Assembly: GCF_003574355.1 (NCBI RefSeq)
Contig: NZ_QWLB01000008.1
Span: 1 to 64,000 of the forward strand
Source of the DNA: Meiothermus granaticius NBRC 107808
GTDB taxonomy: Bacteria; Deinococcota; Deinococci; Deinococcales; Thermaceae
Length of the DNA stretch: 64,000 bases
Reading direction: 5' to 3'
In this document: positions 57,689 to 64,000 of the stretch, piece by piece
Layout: each line of letters starts with the position of its first letter
Position numbering within the stretch: the stretch's first letter is position 1
The notes under the pieces: model-generated
What the model saw: only the letters and a program-made list of their open reading frames with translations
Told to the model about the DNA's origin: nothing
Database searches by the model: none
Translations under genes and position numbers: made by a program

Positions 57689-57979
57689 TCAACGGTACTT
57701 CAGCACTTCCATCAGCTCATCCACCATCCGCGCGGTATCCCCCCGCTGAGCCGCACTGGCCACGTGGTGCTCGAGGTGGCTTTTGAGTACGATCTGACCC
57801 ACCTTATCCAAAGCCCCCTGCACCGCACTGATCTGCTTCAGCACATCCACGCAATAGGGTTCCCCTTCCAGCATCTTGAGGATGCCCTCGAGGTGCCCCT
57901 TGGCGCTCAGCAAGCGGTTCCGGGCATCCTTGCGGGCTTTGGGGTCAAGGTGCAGGGGGTGTTCTTGCACGGCGTTCAC
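57689..57979 (-). CDS. csoR: CsoR/RcnR-family copper-sensing repressor with C-H-H ligands
   Basis: A 96-residue all-helical metal-sensing repressor. Ligand positions are Cys43 (in EPYCVDVLKQ), His68 and His72 (in KSHLEHHV). Canonical CsoR uses Cys-His-Cys; the Cys-to-His change in the third position matches the reported Thermus thermophilus CsoR, which responds to a broader set of metals. It overlaps the copZ stop by 4 nt and precedes copA, so it should control the whole operon. A GC-rich inverted repeat at 58260-58277 is a candidate operator. Confidence 0.95.
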   Translation of the reverse strand: MNAVQEHPLHLDPKARKDARNRLLSAKGHLEGILKMLEGEPYCVDVLKQISAVQGALDKVGQIVLKSHLEHHVASAAQRGDTARMVDELMEVLKYR

Positions 57980-58176
57980 CGAAGCACCTCGGCCTCGTAT
58001 CCCTCTGCACGAACCGCTTCCAGCAGGGGCTCGAGCTGAGGGGTGCCGTAGACCTGGGCGGTGCCTTGGGCCAGGTTCACCTCTGCCCCTTCAACCCCAG
58101 GAACCCCCTTCAGGGCCTTTTCCACGCTCAGCTTGCAATGGTTACAGCTCATGCCTTCGACCTTCAGGCGAATCAT
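57976..58176 (-). CDS. copZ: Copper chaperone CopZ
   Basis: A 66-residue single-HMA chaperone with the metal site GMSCNHCKLSVEKAL and the usual beta-alpha-beta-beta-alpha-beta order. It carries Cu(I) to CopA and the repressor in the cytosol. I chose ATG 58176 behind AAAGGAGGAGG; the longer in-frame start would leave this site inside the gene. First gene of the operon. Confidence 0.95.
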   Translation of the reverse strand: MIRLKVEGMSCNHCKLSVEKALKGVPGVEGAEVNLAQGTAQVYGTPQLEPLLEAVRAEGYEAEVLR

Positions 58177-58259
58177 TGCCTCCTCCTTTGCAGCCCCGCT
58201 CTTGGGGCCAGCCATGGACAGGGAACCCCACCCTACGCCCCGTCTTGCGCCTCTTCATG

Positions 58260-58277
58260 CCACCCCAGGTGGGGTGG
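58260..58277. promoter_or_regulatory. Candidate CsoR operator upstream of copZ
   Basis: CCACCCCA/TGGGGTGG, 8-bp arms around a 2-nt centre, about 85 bp before copZ. CsoR operators are G-tract/C-tract inverted repeats of this kind. The promoter boxes around it are not clear, and it also lies upstream of pyrD. Confidence 0.45.
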
Positions 58278-58325
58278 GGTAACTCTAGGGTACCGCATTT
58301 TCCTCCAGGCGCAACCCCTCGAGCC

Positions 58326-58365
58326 TCACCCCCCGGAATCCCTATTCACCCCCCGGAATCCCTAT
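58326..58365. repeat. Perfect tandem duplication of a 20-bp unit upstream of pyrD
   Basis: The unit TCACCCCCCGGAATCCCTAT occurs twice head to tail at 58326-58345 and 58346-58365, ending 40 bp before the pyrD start and just upstream of its TATCCT box. It may be a recent slippage duplication; a regulatory role is possible but unsupported. Confidence 0.8.
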
Positions 58366-58405
58366 GGGGAACGGCTCCTGCGCTCAAATGCGTTATCCTG
58401 GCAAG

Positions 58406-59503
58406 GTGTACCCCCTGATCAAACCGCTGTTGTTTCATCAGGACCCCGAGCAGGCCCACGATCTGGTGCTGAAGGCCCTCGAGTGGGCCAGCCGGCACCG
58501 ACCCCTCTTGCAGCTCCTAGCGGCCTTATACCAGTTGCGCGACCCTCGCCTCGAGACCGAGGCCTTTGGGCTGCGCTTTCCCAACCCCATCGGCCTGGCC
58601 GCGGGCCTGGACAAGAACGCTCGAGCGGTGCCGGCTTGGGCGGCTTTGGGGTTTGGCTTTGTGGAGGTGGGCAGCGTGACCGCCCAAGCCCAGCCCGGCA
58701 ACCCCAAGCCCCGGCTGTTCCGGCTGCCCCAGGATGAGGCCCTGATCAACCGAATGGGGTTCAACAACGAGGGCGCTGCGGCCGTAGCCCAGCGCCTTCA
58801 AGCCCTGCGTCAAGCCCAGCAAAAGCCCGCCATCCCCTTGGGCATCAACCTGGGCAAGAGCAAGAGCACCCCGCTCGAGCTGGCCCCTCAGGACTACCTG
58901 CATAGCCTGCGCACGCTGTGGGAACACGGCGATTATTTCGCCCTCAACGTGAGCTCGCCCAACACCCCAGGGCTGCGCCAGCTCCAGGACAGGGAGCGGC
59001 TGGAGGAGCTGTTGGCCAGCATCACCGCCTTTGTCCGCAGCCAAAGCGTCCCCAAGCCCATCCTGCTCAAGATTGCCCCGGATCTGAGCGAGGAGCAGAT
59101 TGATCAAATCCTCGAGCTCGCCGCCCAGTACGCCATCTCCGGGATCATCGCCACCAACACCACCCTCTCGCGCAAGGGCTTGAGCGCTGCCCCTGGGGAG
59201 TCCGGTGGGCTTTCAGGCCGCCCGCTGCGGGCTAGGGCCCTCGAGCTGCTGCGCTACCTCAGCGCCCATACCCGCTTGCCGCTGATTTCGGTGGGGGGCA
59301 TTTTCACCCCAGCAGACGTGCTCGAGCGCCTAGAGCACGGCGCAACGCTGGTGCAGGTCTACACCGGATTGATCTATCAAGGCCCGGCGCTGCCACGCAG
59401 GCTATGCCAGGGGCTTTTACGCGAGCTGGCGCGCCTAAACCCCCGCGCCCCAGGGTGGGGTGAGGGAACCCCTAAACCACCCGGCGGCGCAGCTGGGCCA
59501 TGA
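58406..59503 (+). CDS. pyrD: Dihydroorotate dehydrogenase (quinone), class 2
   Basis: FMN enzyme that oxidises dihydroorotate to orotate and passes electrons to quinone, in pyrimidine synthesis. The 365-residue protein has a membrane-associating N-terminal helix pair (PLIKPLLFHQDPEQAHDLVL), then PNPIGLAAGLDKNARAVPAW, NRMGFNNEGAAAVA, NVSSPNTPGLRQLQ with the class-2 catalytic serine, ATNTTLSRKGL and VQVYTGLIYQGP. GTG 58406 is 6 nt after TATCCT (58394-58399). The last 11 codons overlap the opposing VWA gene, giving a Gly/Pro-rich tail beyond the usual end. Confidence 0.95.
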   Translation: MYPLIKPLLFHQDPEQAHDLVLKALEWASRHRPLLQLLAALYQLRDPRLETEAFGLRFPNPIGLAAGLDKNARAVPAWAALGFGFVEVGSVTAQAQPGNPKPRLFRLPQDEALINRMGFNNEGAAAVAQRLQALRQAQQKPAIPLGINLGKSKSTPLELAPQDYLHSLRTLWEHGDYFALNVSSPNTPGLRQLQDRERLEELLASITAFVRSQSVPKPILLKIAPDLSEEQIDQILELAAQYAISGIIATNTTLSRKGLSAAPGESGGLSGRPLRARALELLRYLSAHTRLPLISVGGIFTPADVLERLEHGATLVQVYTGLIYQGPALPRRLCQGLLRELARLNPRAPGWGEGTPKPPGGAAGP

Positions 59504-60398
59504 TTAGGCTCGAGGCCAGGAGCAGCCCGGAAAAAAGCCCCAAAATCCCGGTCACCTCGGTGTGCTCTAGCTTCCAGCCCACCGCCCGCTGTAGCTTTCG
59601 GTAAGCTGCTTGCAAGGCTTCTACGGACTCAGCGGTGTAATATTGCCCGCCGGTAGTCTCGGCAATGGCCCGCAGGGCTTCTTCATCAAAAGCCAAGTAG
59701 CTCGGGACCTCTCCCGCCGCCAGCGGCTTGCCCAGCCCGATGGTATGCACCTTTACCCCCATCTGCTTGGCTTTTTGGGCCGCCTCGAGGGGGTCAGTGC
59801 CTCGGTTGCTGCGCCCATCCGAAAGCAGCACTATCGTAGACGGCCCCAGCGGCTTGCCCTGGGCATCGGCGGGAAAGGCCTTAAGGCTCTCCAGCAGCCC
59901 CTCCCCAATCGCGGTGCCCCGGGCCAACTGAAACAAGGCGATGCGGTCAATGACGCTTTGGTGGTCGGTGGTTAGGGGCACCTCGAGGGTGGCGTACCCC
60001 GCAAAGCTGACCAGCCCCACCTTGGCCTCCTCGGGCAGAGCCCGCACGAAGTCCTGAGCGGCCCTCTGGGCAGCCTCGAGCCGGCTGGGCGGGATGTCGC
60101 TGGCCCGCATTGAACCGCTTACATCCATCGCCAGCATTACCCCTGCAAGGTTATCCGGGACCCGCAGGGTGGCCTGGGGCCGGGCCAGGGCCACGATCCC
60201 CAAGGCCAGGGCCAGCAGGTACAACCCGGCCCCCAGATGCCGCTTCCAAGCATCCCGCTGCACCTGCCGCAGTTGGCTTAGCCCTGGAAGGAGGGCATAC
60301 GCGCTCGAGCCGCTCTGCACGGAGCGGCTACGGTACACCCAGATCAAAAGGGGCAGCCCAAGCAAGAGGAGCAAAATTGCCGGCGATTGGAAGCTCAT
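59472..60398 (-). CDS. BatA-like VWA-domain membrane protein
   Basis: A 308-residue protein with two N-terminal TM helices (AILLLLLGLPLLIWVYR; GAGLYLLALALGIVALARP), an external VWA domain with an intact metal site (AMDVSGSMRASDIPP, then GTAIGEGL and VLLSDGRSNRGTDP) and a C-terminal TM helix (LGLFSGLLLASSLIMAQL). This is the BatA/aerotolerance layout. The usual MoxR and DUF58 partners are not adjacent here. It converges on pyrD with a 32-bp overlap. Confidence 0.9.
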   Translation of the reverse strand: MSFQSPAILLLLLGLPLLIWVYRSRSVQSGSSAYALLPGLSQLRQVQRDAWKRHLGAGLYLLALALGIVALARPQATLRVPDNLAGVMLAMDVSGSMRASDIPPSRLEAAQRAAQDFVRALPEEAKVGLVSFAGYATLEVPLTTDHQSVIDRIALFQLARGTAIGEGLLESLKAFPADAQGKPLGPSTIVLLSDGRSNRGTDPLEAAQKAKQMGVKVHTIGLGKPLAAGEVPSYLAFDEEALRAIAETTGGQYYTAESVEALQAAYRKLQRAVGWKLEHTEVTGILGLFSGLLLASSLIMAQLRRRVV

Positions 60399-60600
60399 AA
60401 GGCACCCGCGCTGCAGATGGTTCCCTTGAGCCTACGCCTAGATTTTGTAATTTTGGTGAAGGGTTGGAGGGGCCCCCGCAAGTCACGGCCCTGGGTGGGC
60501 GCGGTGCCGCCACAACCTACCTGGTAGGGGCCCACTGGATACACTGGTGAGGGAGATTATCGCCGTGGCCCCTCTAACCCCTCATACTCTGGATACCCCC

Positions 60601-61188
60601 ATGCGCCTGCTGATCGCCACCACCAACCCCGGGAAGTTCAAGGAGCTGAAGGAAGGACTCGCCCCGCTGGGCTGGAATCTGCTTTCGCTGCTCGATTTCC
60701 CCTTCAAGATGCCCCCCGAGGAGGGCTCTACCTTCGAGGACAACGCCATCCTCAAGGCGGCCTTTGCGGCCCGGCACGCGGGCCTCCCCACCCTAGCCGA
60801 CGATTCTGGTTTAGAGGTCGAGGCCTTGGGCGGGGAACCTGGGATCTACTCTGCCCGCTTTGGGGGCAAGGCCAGCGACCTCGAGCGCAATGTGTACCTG
60901 CTGGAGCAGCTCAGAAACGTGCCCAAGGGCGAACGCAAAGCCAGGTTTGTGGCCGTTCTGGTCATTGCCAATCCGGAAGGTCATATGGAGTTATACCGGG
61001 GTGAGACCGAAGGGGAGATCCTCGAGGCCCCCCGGGGTGAGCGGGGCTTTGGCTACGATCCGCTGTTCTGGGTTCCAGAGGTGGGCAAAACCTTTGCCGA
61101 GATGCTCCCAGAGGAAAAAAGCGCCCATTCCCACCGGGGCAAGGCCCTCCGCGCTTTGGTGGAGGCCCACCAAAAGGGCTCCTCCTGA
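60601..61188 (+). CDS. rdgB: XTP/dITP pyrophosphatase (RdgB/HAM1)
   Basis: House-cleaning enzyme that removes non-canonical purine triphosphates (dITP, XTP). 195 residues. Motifs: LLIATTNPGKFKELKEGL, STFEDNAILKAAFAARHAGL, LADDSGLEVEALGGEPGIYSAR-FGG, GERGFGYDPLFWVPEVGKTFAE and HRGKALRAL. I chose ATG 60601, the family start, with TACTCT (60585-60590) 10 nt upstream; a longer GTG frame from 60547 adds 18 unrelated residues. Confidence 0.95.
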   Translation: MRLLIATTNPGKFKELKEGLAPLGWNLLSLLDFPFKMPPEEGSTFEDNAILKAAFAARHAGLPTLADDSGLEVEALGGEPGIYSARFGGKASDLERNVYLLEQLRNVPKGERKARFVAVLVIANPEGHMELYRGETEGEILEAPRGERGFGYDPLFWVPEVGKTFAEMLPEEKSAHSHRGKALRALVEAHQKGSS

Positions 61189-61393
61189 GCCCTCTGGATG
61201 GGTCCAGCCGAGCAATCCTTTAATCTAAGGCTTTGAATCCCAAGACCTTGCTAGACTTGGAGGGGTAGCCAGTTGGGCCCTGCGGACTGCATTTGGAGGA
61301 TATCCGGCCCCGTGGAGTTTTGGATGCTCGAGCCCGCTTCACCGCAGGCCCCGCTGGAATGGCCAGGGCTGTCATGGATACCGGAGGTTAATC

Positions 61394-61804
61394 ATGCGCA
61401 AACTGGGTTTTCTGGCCCTCATCCTGGTTCTGGCCGCCTCGGTCGCGGTGGCCCGCCCCCCCTATCGGCTGGCCGCGATTGACCAATTTCACCTGGTTCC
61501 CGACAAGGACGGGACGCGCACCGTCGGTTGCCAGTACTGCCACGTTAATCCGGGCGGCGGTGCCCCCTGGAACCCCTTTGGGGAGCTGGTGCGCTCCAAC
61601 CTCAAGACTACGATCAATCAGGCGCTCTACGACGCCCTAGCCCAGATGAAGGACTCCGATGGCGACGGCTATCCGGATGCCCTCGAGGTTTTTGCCGGCA
61701 CCCTCCCTGGGGACCCCAACTCCAAGCCCCTGGTCTCGGTGGACTTCCTCTTGCAGTCCTTCCAAAAAGCGGGGGGGCTCGACCTCTACAAACCCAAACC
61801 ATAA
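61394..61804 (+). CDS. Secreted protein with one CxxCH haem motif and an EF-hand-like loop
   Basis: A 136-residue exported protein. The Sec signal covers about residues 1-20 (MRKLGFLALILVLAASVAVA). CQYCH, near residue 51, is a c-type haem attachment site in a region resembling small monohaem cytochromes. Then KDSDGDGYPDALEVFAGTLP is a calcium-binding thrombospondin-3/EF-like loop. The family is not otherwise recognised. GGAGG precedes the ATG. The upstream 205 bp hold a TAGACT box (61252-61257) and no obvious gene. Confidence 0.7.
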   Translation: MRKLGFLALILVLAASVAVARPPYRLAAIDQFHLVPDKDGTRTVGCQYCHVNPGGGAPWNPFGELVRSNLKTTINQALYDALAQMKDSDGDGYPDALEVFAGTLPGDPNSKPLVSVDFLLQSFQKAGGLDLYKPKP

Positions 61805-61845
61805 GCAGGGTTGTACCCGCCCCCCGCTTCAGCTAGCATGAGGCC

Positions 61846-62541
61846 ATGCTGAAGGGAAAAGTTGCGCTCATCACCGGGGCCTCTTCGGGAATTGGTCTAG
61901 CCATTGCCCGGGCCCTGGCCGCTGAGGGAGTCCGGCTGGGGCTGCTGGCCCGGAGCAAGGCCAAGCTCGAGGCGCTGGCCCAAGAGCTGGGCGAGGCCCT
62001 GGCTCTACCGGCGGATATCACCCAGTACGCAGCGATAGAGCAAGCGGTTCAGCTTTTGCAGGAGGGCTTTGGGCAGCTTGACATCCTGATCAACAACGCC
62101 GGGATAGGGGTTTTCAAGCCTGTCCAGGAGCTGAGCCCGGAGGAGTGGCGGGAGGTGCTCGAGACCAACCTCACCGGCCCCTTCTATGCCACCAAAGCCG
62201 CGGTCCCAGCCCTGCAGAAGCAGGGGGGCGGGCATATCGTTAACATTGGTTCCTTGGCCGGAAAAAATGCCTTTGCGGGCGGAGCGGCCTACAATGCCAG
62301 CAAGTTTGGTCTGCTGGGGTTCTCCGAGGCTTCCATGCTGGACCTGCGCTATCTGGGCATCCGGGTGAGCACGATCCTACCGGGCTCCGTAGACACCCCT
62401 TTCGGGGGCAACCCCACCGGCTCGAGCTGGAAAATTGCCCCTGAGGACGTGGCTGAGGCGGTGCTGTATGTGCTCAGGAGCCATCCGCGGGTGATGCCCG
62501 GCCAGCTTGAGCTGCGCCCGGCCCAGCCCCCCAAGAAATAG
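61846..62541 (+). CDS. Short-chain dehydrogenase/reductase
   Basis: A 231-residue classical SDR with the NAD(P) loop TGASSGIGLAIARALA, NNAGIGVFKPVQELSPEEW, the active-site serine in VNIGSLAGKNAFAGG, the YNASK catalytic Tyr-Lys pair and the IRVSTILPGSVDTPF segment. The arginine after the first strand (LLARSKAKLE) suggests NADPH preference. The substrate is unknown. The ATG is 6 nt after TAGCAT (61834-61839), a leaderless arrangement. Confidence 0.93.
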   Translation: MLKGKVALITGASSGIGLAIARALAAEGVRLGLLARSKAKLEALAQELGEALALPADITQYAAIEQAVQLLQEGFGQLDILINNAGIGVFKPVQELSPEEWREVLETNLTGPFYATKAAVPALQKQGGGHIVNIGSLAGKNAFAGGAAYNASKFGLLGFSEASMLDLRYLGIRVSTILPGSVDTPFGGNPTGSSWKIAPEDVAEAVLYVLRSHPRVMPGQLELRPAQPPKK

Positions 62542-62579
62542 CCCCCCTTTCAGCCCGCCTGCATTAGAAGGGAGCCTGC

Positions 62580-63068
62580 ATGATCGAATTCGACCAAAAT
62601 GGCACACGCTTTTACTACCGGGTGGCTGGGGTGGCCATCAAAGAGGGCCAAGTCTTGCTGTGCAGACACCCTTCGGGCAGCTATTGGGTGTTGCCCGGGG
62701 GCCGGGTGATCCCGAGGGAGGACTCCAAAACCGCCCTGCGCCGCGAAATACGCGAGGAGCTGTGCTTGGAGGCCACCATCGGTCCCCTGCTGTGGGTGGT
62801 GGAAAACTTTTTTGAGCTCAACCACAGAATCTATCACGAGCTGGGGCTGTACTACCGCATGGAGGTGCCGCTCGAGCTCAGCAGCGAGACCTTCGTGGTG
62901 CTCTCGGCCAGCATCGGCCTGGAGTTTGGCTGGTTCAGGCTCGACCAACTGCCTAACCTCAACCTCCAACCCCCGTTTTTGCGCCAGGCGCTGCGCAACC
63001 CGCCCACCTCGGTTGAACACGTTGTGCAGGGGGAGTTTGCTCGCAAGCCGGGCTCGAGGCTCGTCTGA
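62580..63068 (+). CDS. Nudix hydrolase
   Basis: A 162-residue Nudix protein. The box GGRVIPREDSKTALRREIREELCL fits GX5EX7REUXEEXGU except that cysteine replaces the second glycine. The preceding strand GSYWVLPGGRV positions the substrate. Substrate not predictable; ADP-ribose or (d)NTP derivatives are typical. AGAAGGGAG precedes the ATG, 38 bp after the SDR. Confidence 0.88.
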   Translation: MIEFDQNGTRFYYRVAGVAIKEGQVLLCRHPSGSYWVLPGGRVIPREDSKTALRREIREELCLEATIGPLLWVVENFFELNHRIYHELGLYYRMEVPLELSSETFVVLSASIGLEFGWFRLDQLPNLNLQPPFLRQALRNPPTSVEHVVQGEFARKPGSRLV

Positions 63069-63109
63069 AATCCCGGTAGCCCCCTTTCGGTCTGCTAAAC
63101 TTCTTGCGA

Positions 63110-63751
63110 ATGGAGACCGTTCCGCTCAACGTCCCCCAGGTGCTCATACGCAGCCTGCAACTCCTGCTACAGCATCCGATAGGGGTGCTGTGGGTGTTGA
63201 TACAAGCCTTGCTGGTCAGCTTTTTTACCCTGGGTATCTACACTGGCCCCATGCAGGTCGGGTTATTCAGCGTGCTGTTGCACTATGTGCGCAACGGTGA
63301 GTGGGCTCCCAACGAACTCTGGGGCAAGATGACCTCCCACAATCTCCCGGCAGGAATCGTCTTTGTGGCCATGCAGGTAGCGGTGCTGCTGATCGGGGTA
63401 CCCCTTTCCAGCGCCTCTCCCCTGGTGGCCACGCTCTTCACCTTTGCGGCGGCCACCGCCATCACCCTGCTATGGTTTTACACCTTCCAGATCCTGAGTG
63501 ACCACGACAAGCCCTGGACCCAGGCCATGCGCGAGGGCTGGCATCTCATCGGTCGGGGAAACTGGGGAGCTCACTTGCTGCTGATCGTGGTGCTCAACCT
63601 GCTCAACCTGATTCCTACCGATACCGTAGGGCCCATACTTCAAATTGTGATTCTGCTGATCCTCAACGGCTTTGCCACCTTAGCCCAAACCGTGGCCTAC
63701 AGCCGCCTCGAGCCCGAACACCGCGCCGATGCAGGGGTCAGCGCTCGCTGA
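63110..63751 (+). CDS. Multi-pass membrane protein of unknown function
   Basis: A 213-residue integral membrane protein with about five hydrophobic helices (VLIRSLQLLLQHPIGVLWVL, FFTLGIYTGPMQVGLFSVL, IVFVAMQVAVLLIGVP, ATLFTFAAATAITLLWFYTF and a C-terminal pair). The DHDKPWTQAMREGW loop resembles cytoplasmic loops of the DUF975/UPF0259-like small membrane families, but this is not firm. ATG 63110 is 8 nt after TAAACT (63096-63101). Its end overlaps the opposing gene by 14 bp. Confidence 0.7.
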   Translation: METVPLNVPQVLIRSLQLLLQHPIGVLWVLIQALLVSFFTLGIYTGPMQVGLFSVLLHYVRNGEWAPNELWGKMTSHNLPAGIVFVAMQVAVLLIGVPLSSASPLVATLFTFAAATAITLLWFYTFQILSDHDKPWTQAMREGWHLIGRGNWGAHLLLIVVLNLLNLIPTDTVGPILQIVILLILNGFATLAQTVAYSRLEPEHRADAGVSAR

Positions 63752-64000
63752 ACTGAAACAGCACCCGAACGAACGCGCTGGGGTCAAAGCCTCCCTCGAG
63801 GCCCCAAAAAAACTGGGGGGAGAGGTACATCAAGCTGCCCAAATACACCTTGGGTACCCCGGTTTGTGGGTAAAAGTCGTAGTAGTATTCGGCCCCCAGG
63901 TAGGGCACGAAGGGGATCAGAATCGCCCCCACCCGACCCGTAACCCCCAGCCGGGCCCGGTTGGTGACGATGAAGTCGAAGTAGGCTCCGGACTGAGCAA
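63738..64000 (-). CDS. C-terminal part of a possible outer-membrane beta-barrel protein (partial)
   Basis: The minus-strand frame is open from the window edge to the stop at 63738, giving 87 residues of the C-terminus. It alternates short hydrophobic/aromatic strands with turns (LIPFVPYLGAEYYYDFYP, VYLGSLMYLSPQFFWGLEGG, FVRVLFQFSER), the pattern of an outer-membrane or surface beta-barrel. The start lies outside the window; an internal GTG is not taken as the start because the frame continues upstream. Confidence 0.6.
   Translation of the reverse strand, partial: AQSGAYFDFIVTNRARLGVTGRVGAILIPFVPYLGAEYYYDFYPQTGVPKVYLGSLMYLSPQFFWGLEGGFDPSAFVRVLFQFSER

Overview
The window looks like a chromosomal segment of a Thermaceae bacterium, most likely Meiothermus or Allomeiothermus. 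The DNA is GC-rich with strongly GC-ending codons, and the hexamer CTCGAG recurs several times per kilobase in most genes. The gene content fits: futalosine-type menaquinone genes, a copZ-csoR-copA copper operon whose CsoR carries Cys-His-His ligands as in Thermus, a zinc-tailed archaeal-type ProRS and a DUF1999 protein. About twenty genes have a TANNNT -10 box only 6-8 nt before the start codon and no Shine-Dalgarno site, which suggests leaderless mRNAs. No rRNA, tRNA, CRISPR array or intact insertion sequence was seen.

Layout. 1-9.4 kb: small proteins, aconitase, a LacI regulator, mqnE-mqnA and glyA. 9.4-12.6 kb: an EamA exporter facing a TetR regulator, an RlmI/RlmO-type rRNA methyltransferase and a small membrane protein. 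12.6-23.8 kb: an amino-sugar island. One leftward operon runs nanE, a sugar ABC transporter, an RpiR regulator, a chimeric permease remnant, a DUF4127 protein, a ROK kinase, nagA and a SIS-type deaminase. It is divergent from the GH3 hexosaminidase nagZ, with repeated operator-like sites between them. Together these could release, import and convert cell-wall GlcNAc/ManNAc to fructose-6-phosphate. 23.8-36.8 kb: a lipoprotein subtilase, proS-nth, a PP2C phosphatase, groESL, an RNA methyltransferase, a type II pantothenate kinase-like protein and a quinone oxidoreductase. 36.8-40.7 kb: a MoxR/RavA-type ATPase, a four-helix-bundle cassette, a VWA protein and nudC in one operon. 40.9-45.8 kb: two convergent two-component systems and an exported intradiol dioxygenase. 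45.8-55.4 kb: a polyamine-type cluster with potABCD, a second potD, two class III aminotransferases, a threonine dehydratase-like enzyme and a GNAT. 55.4-58.2 kb: the copper operon. 58.4-64 kb: pyrD, a BatA-like VWA protein, rdgB, a CxxCH protein, an SDR, a Nudix hydrolase, a membrane protein and a cut-off gene.

The most notable points are: the amino-sugar operon, with an unstudied DUF4127 protein, a deletion chimera of an older transporter and a transporter of different base signature; a short dispersed element whose end supplies or abuts stop codons; the four-helix-bundle gene framed by inverted repeats inside a MoxR-VWA operon; and a structured leader before the second aminotransferase/PotD operon.
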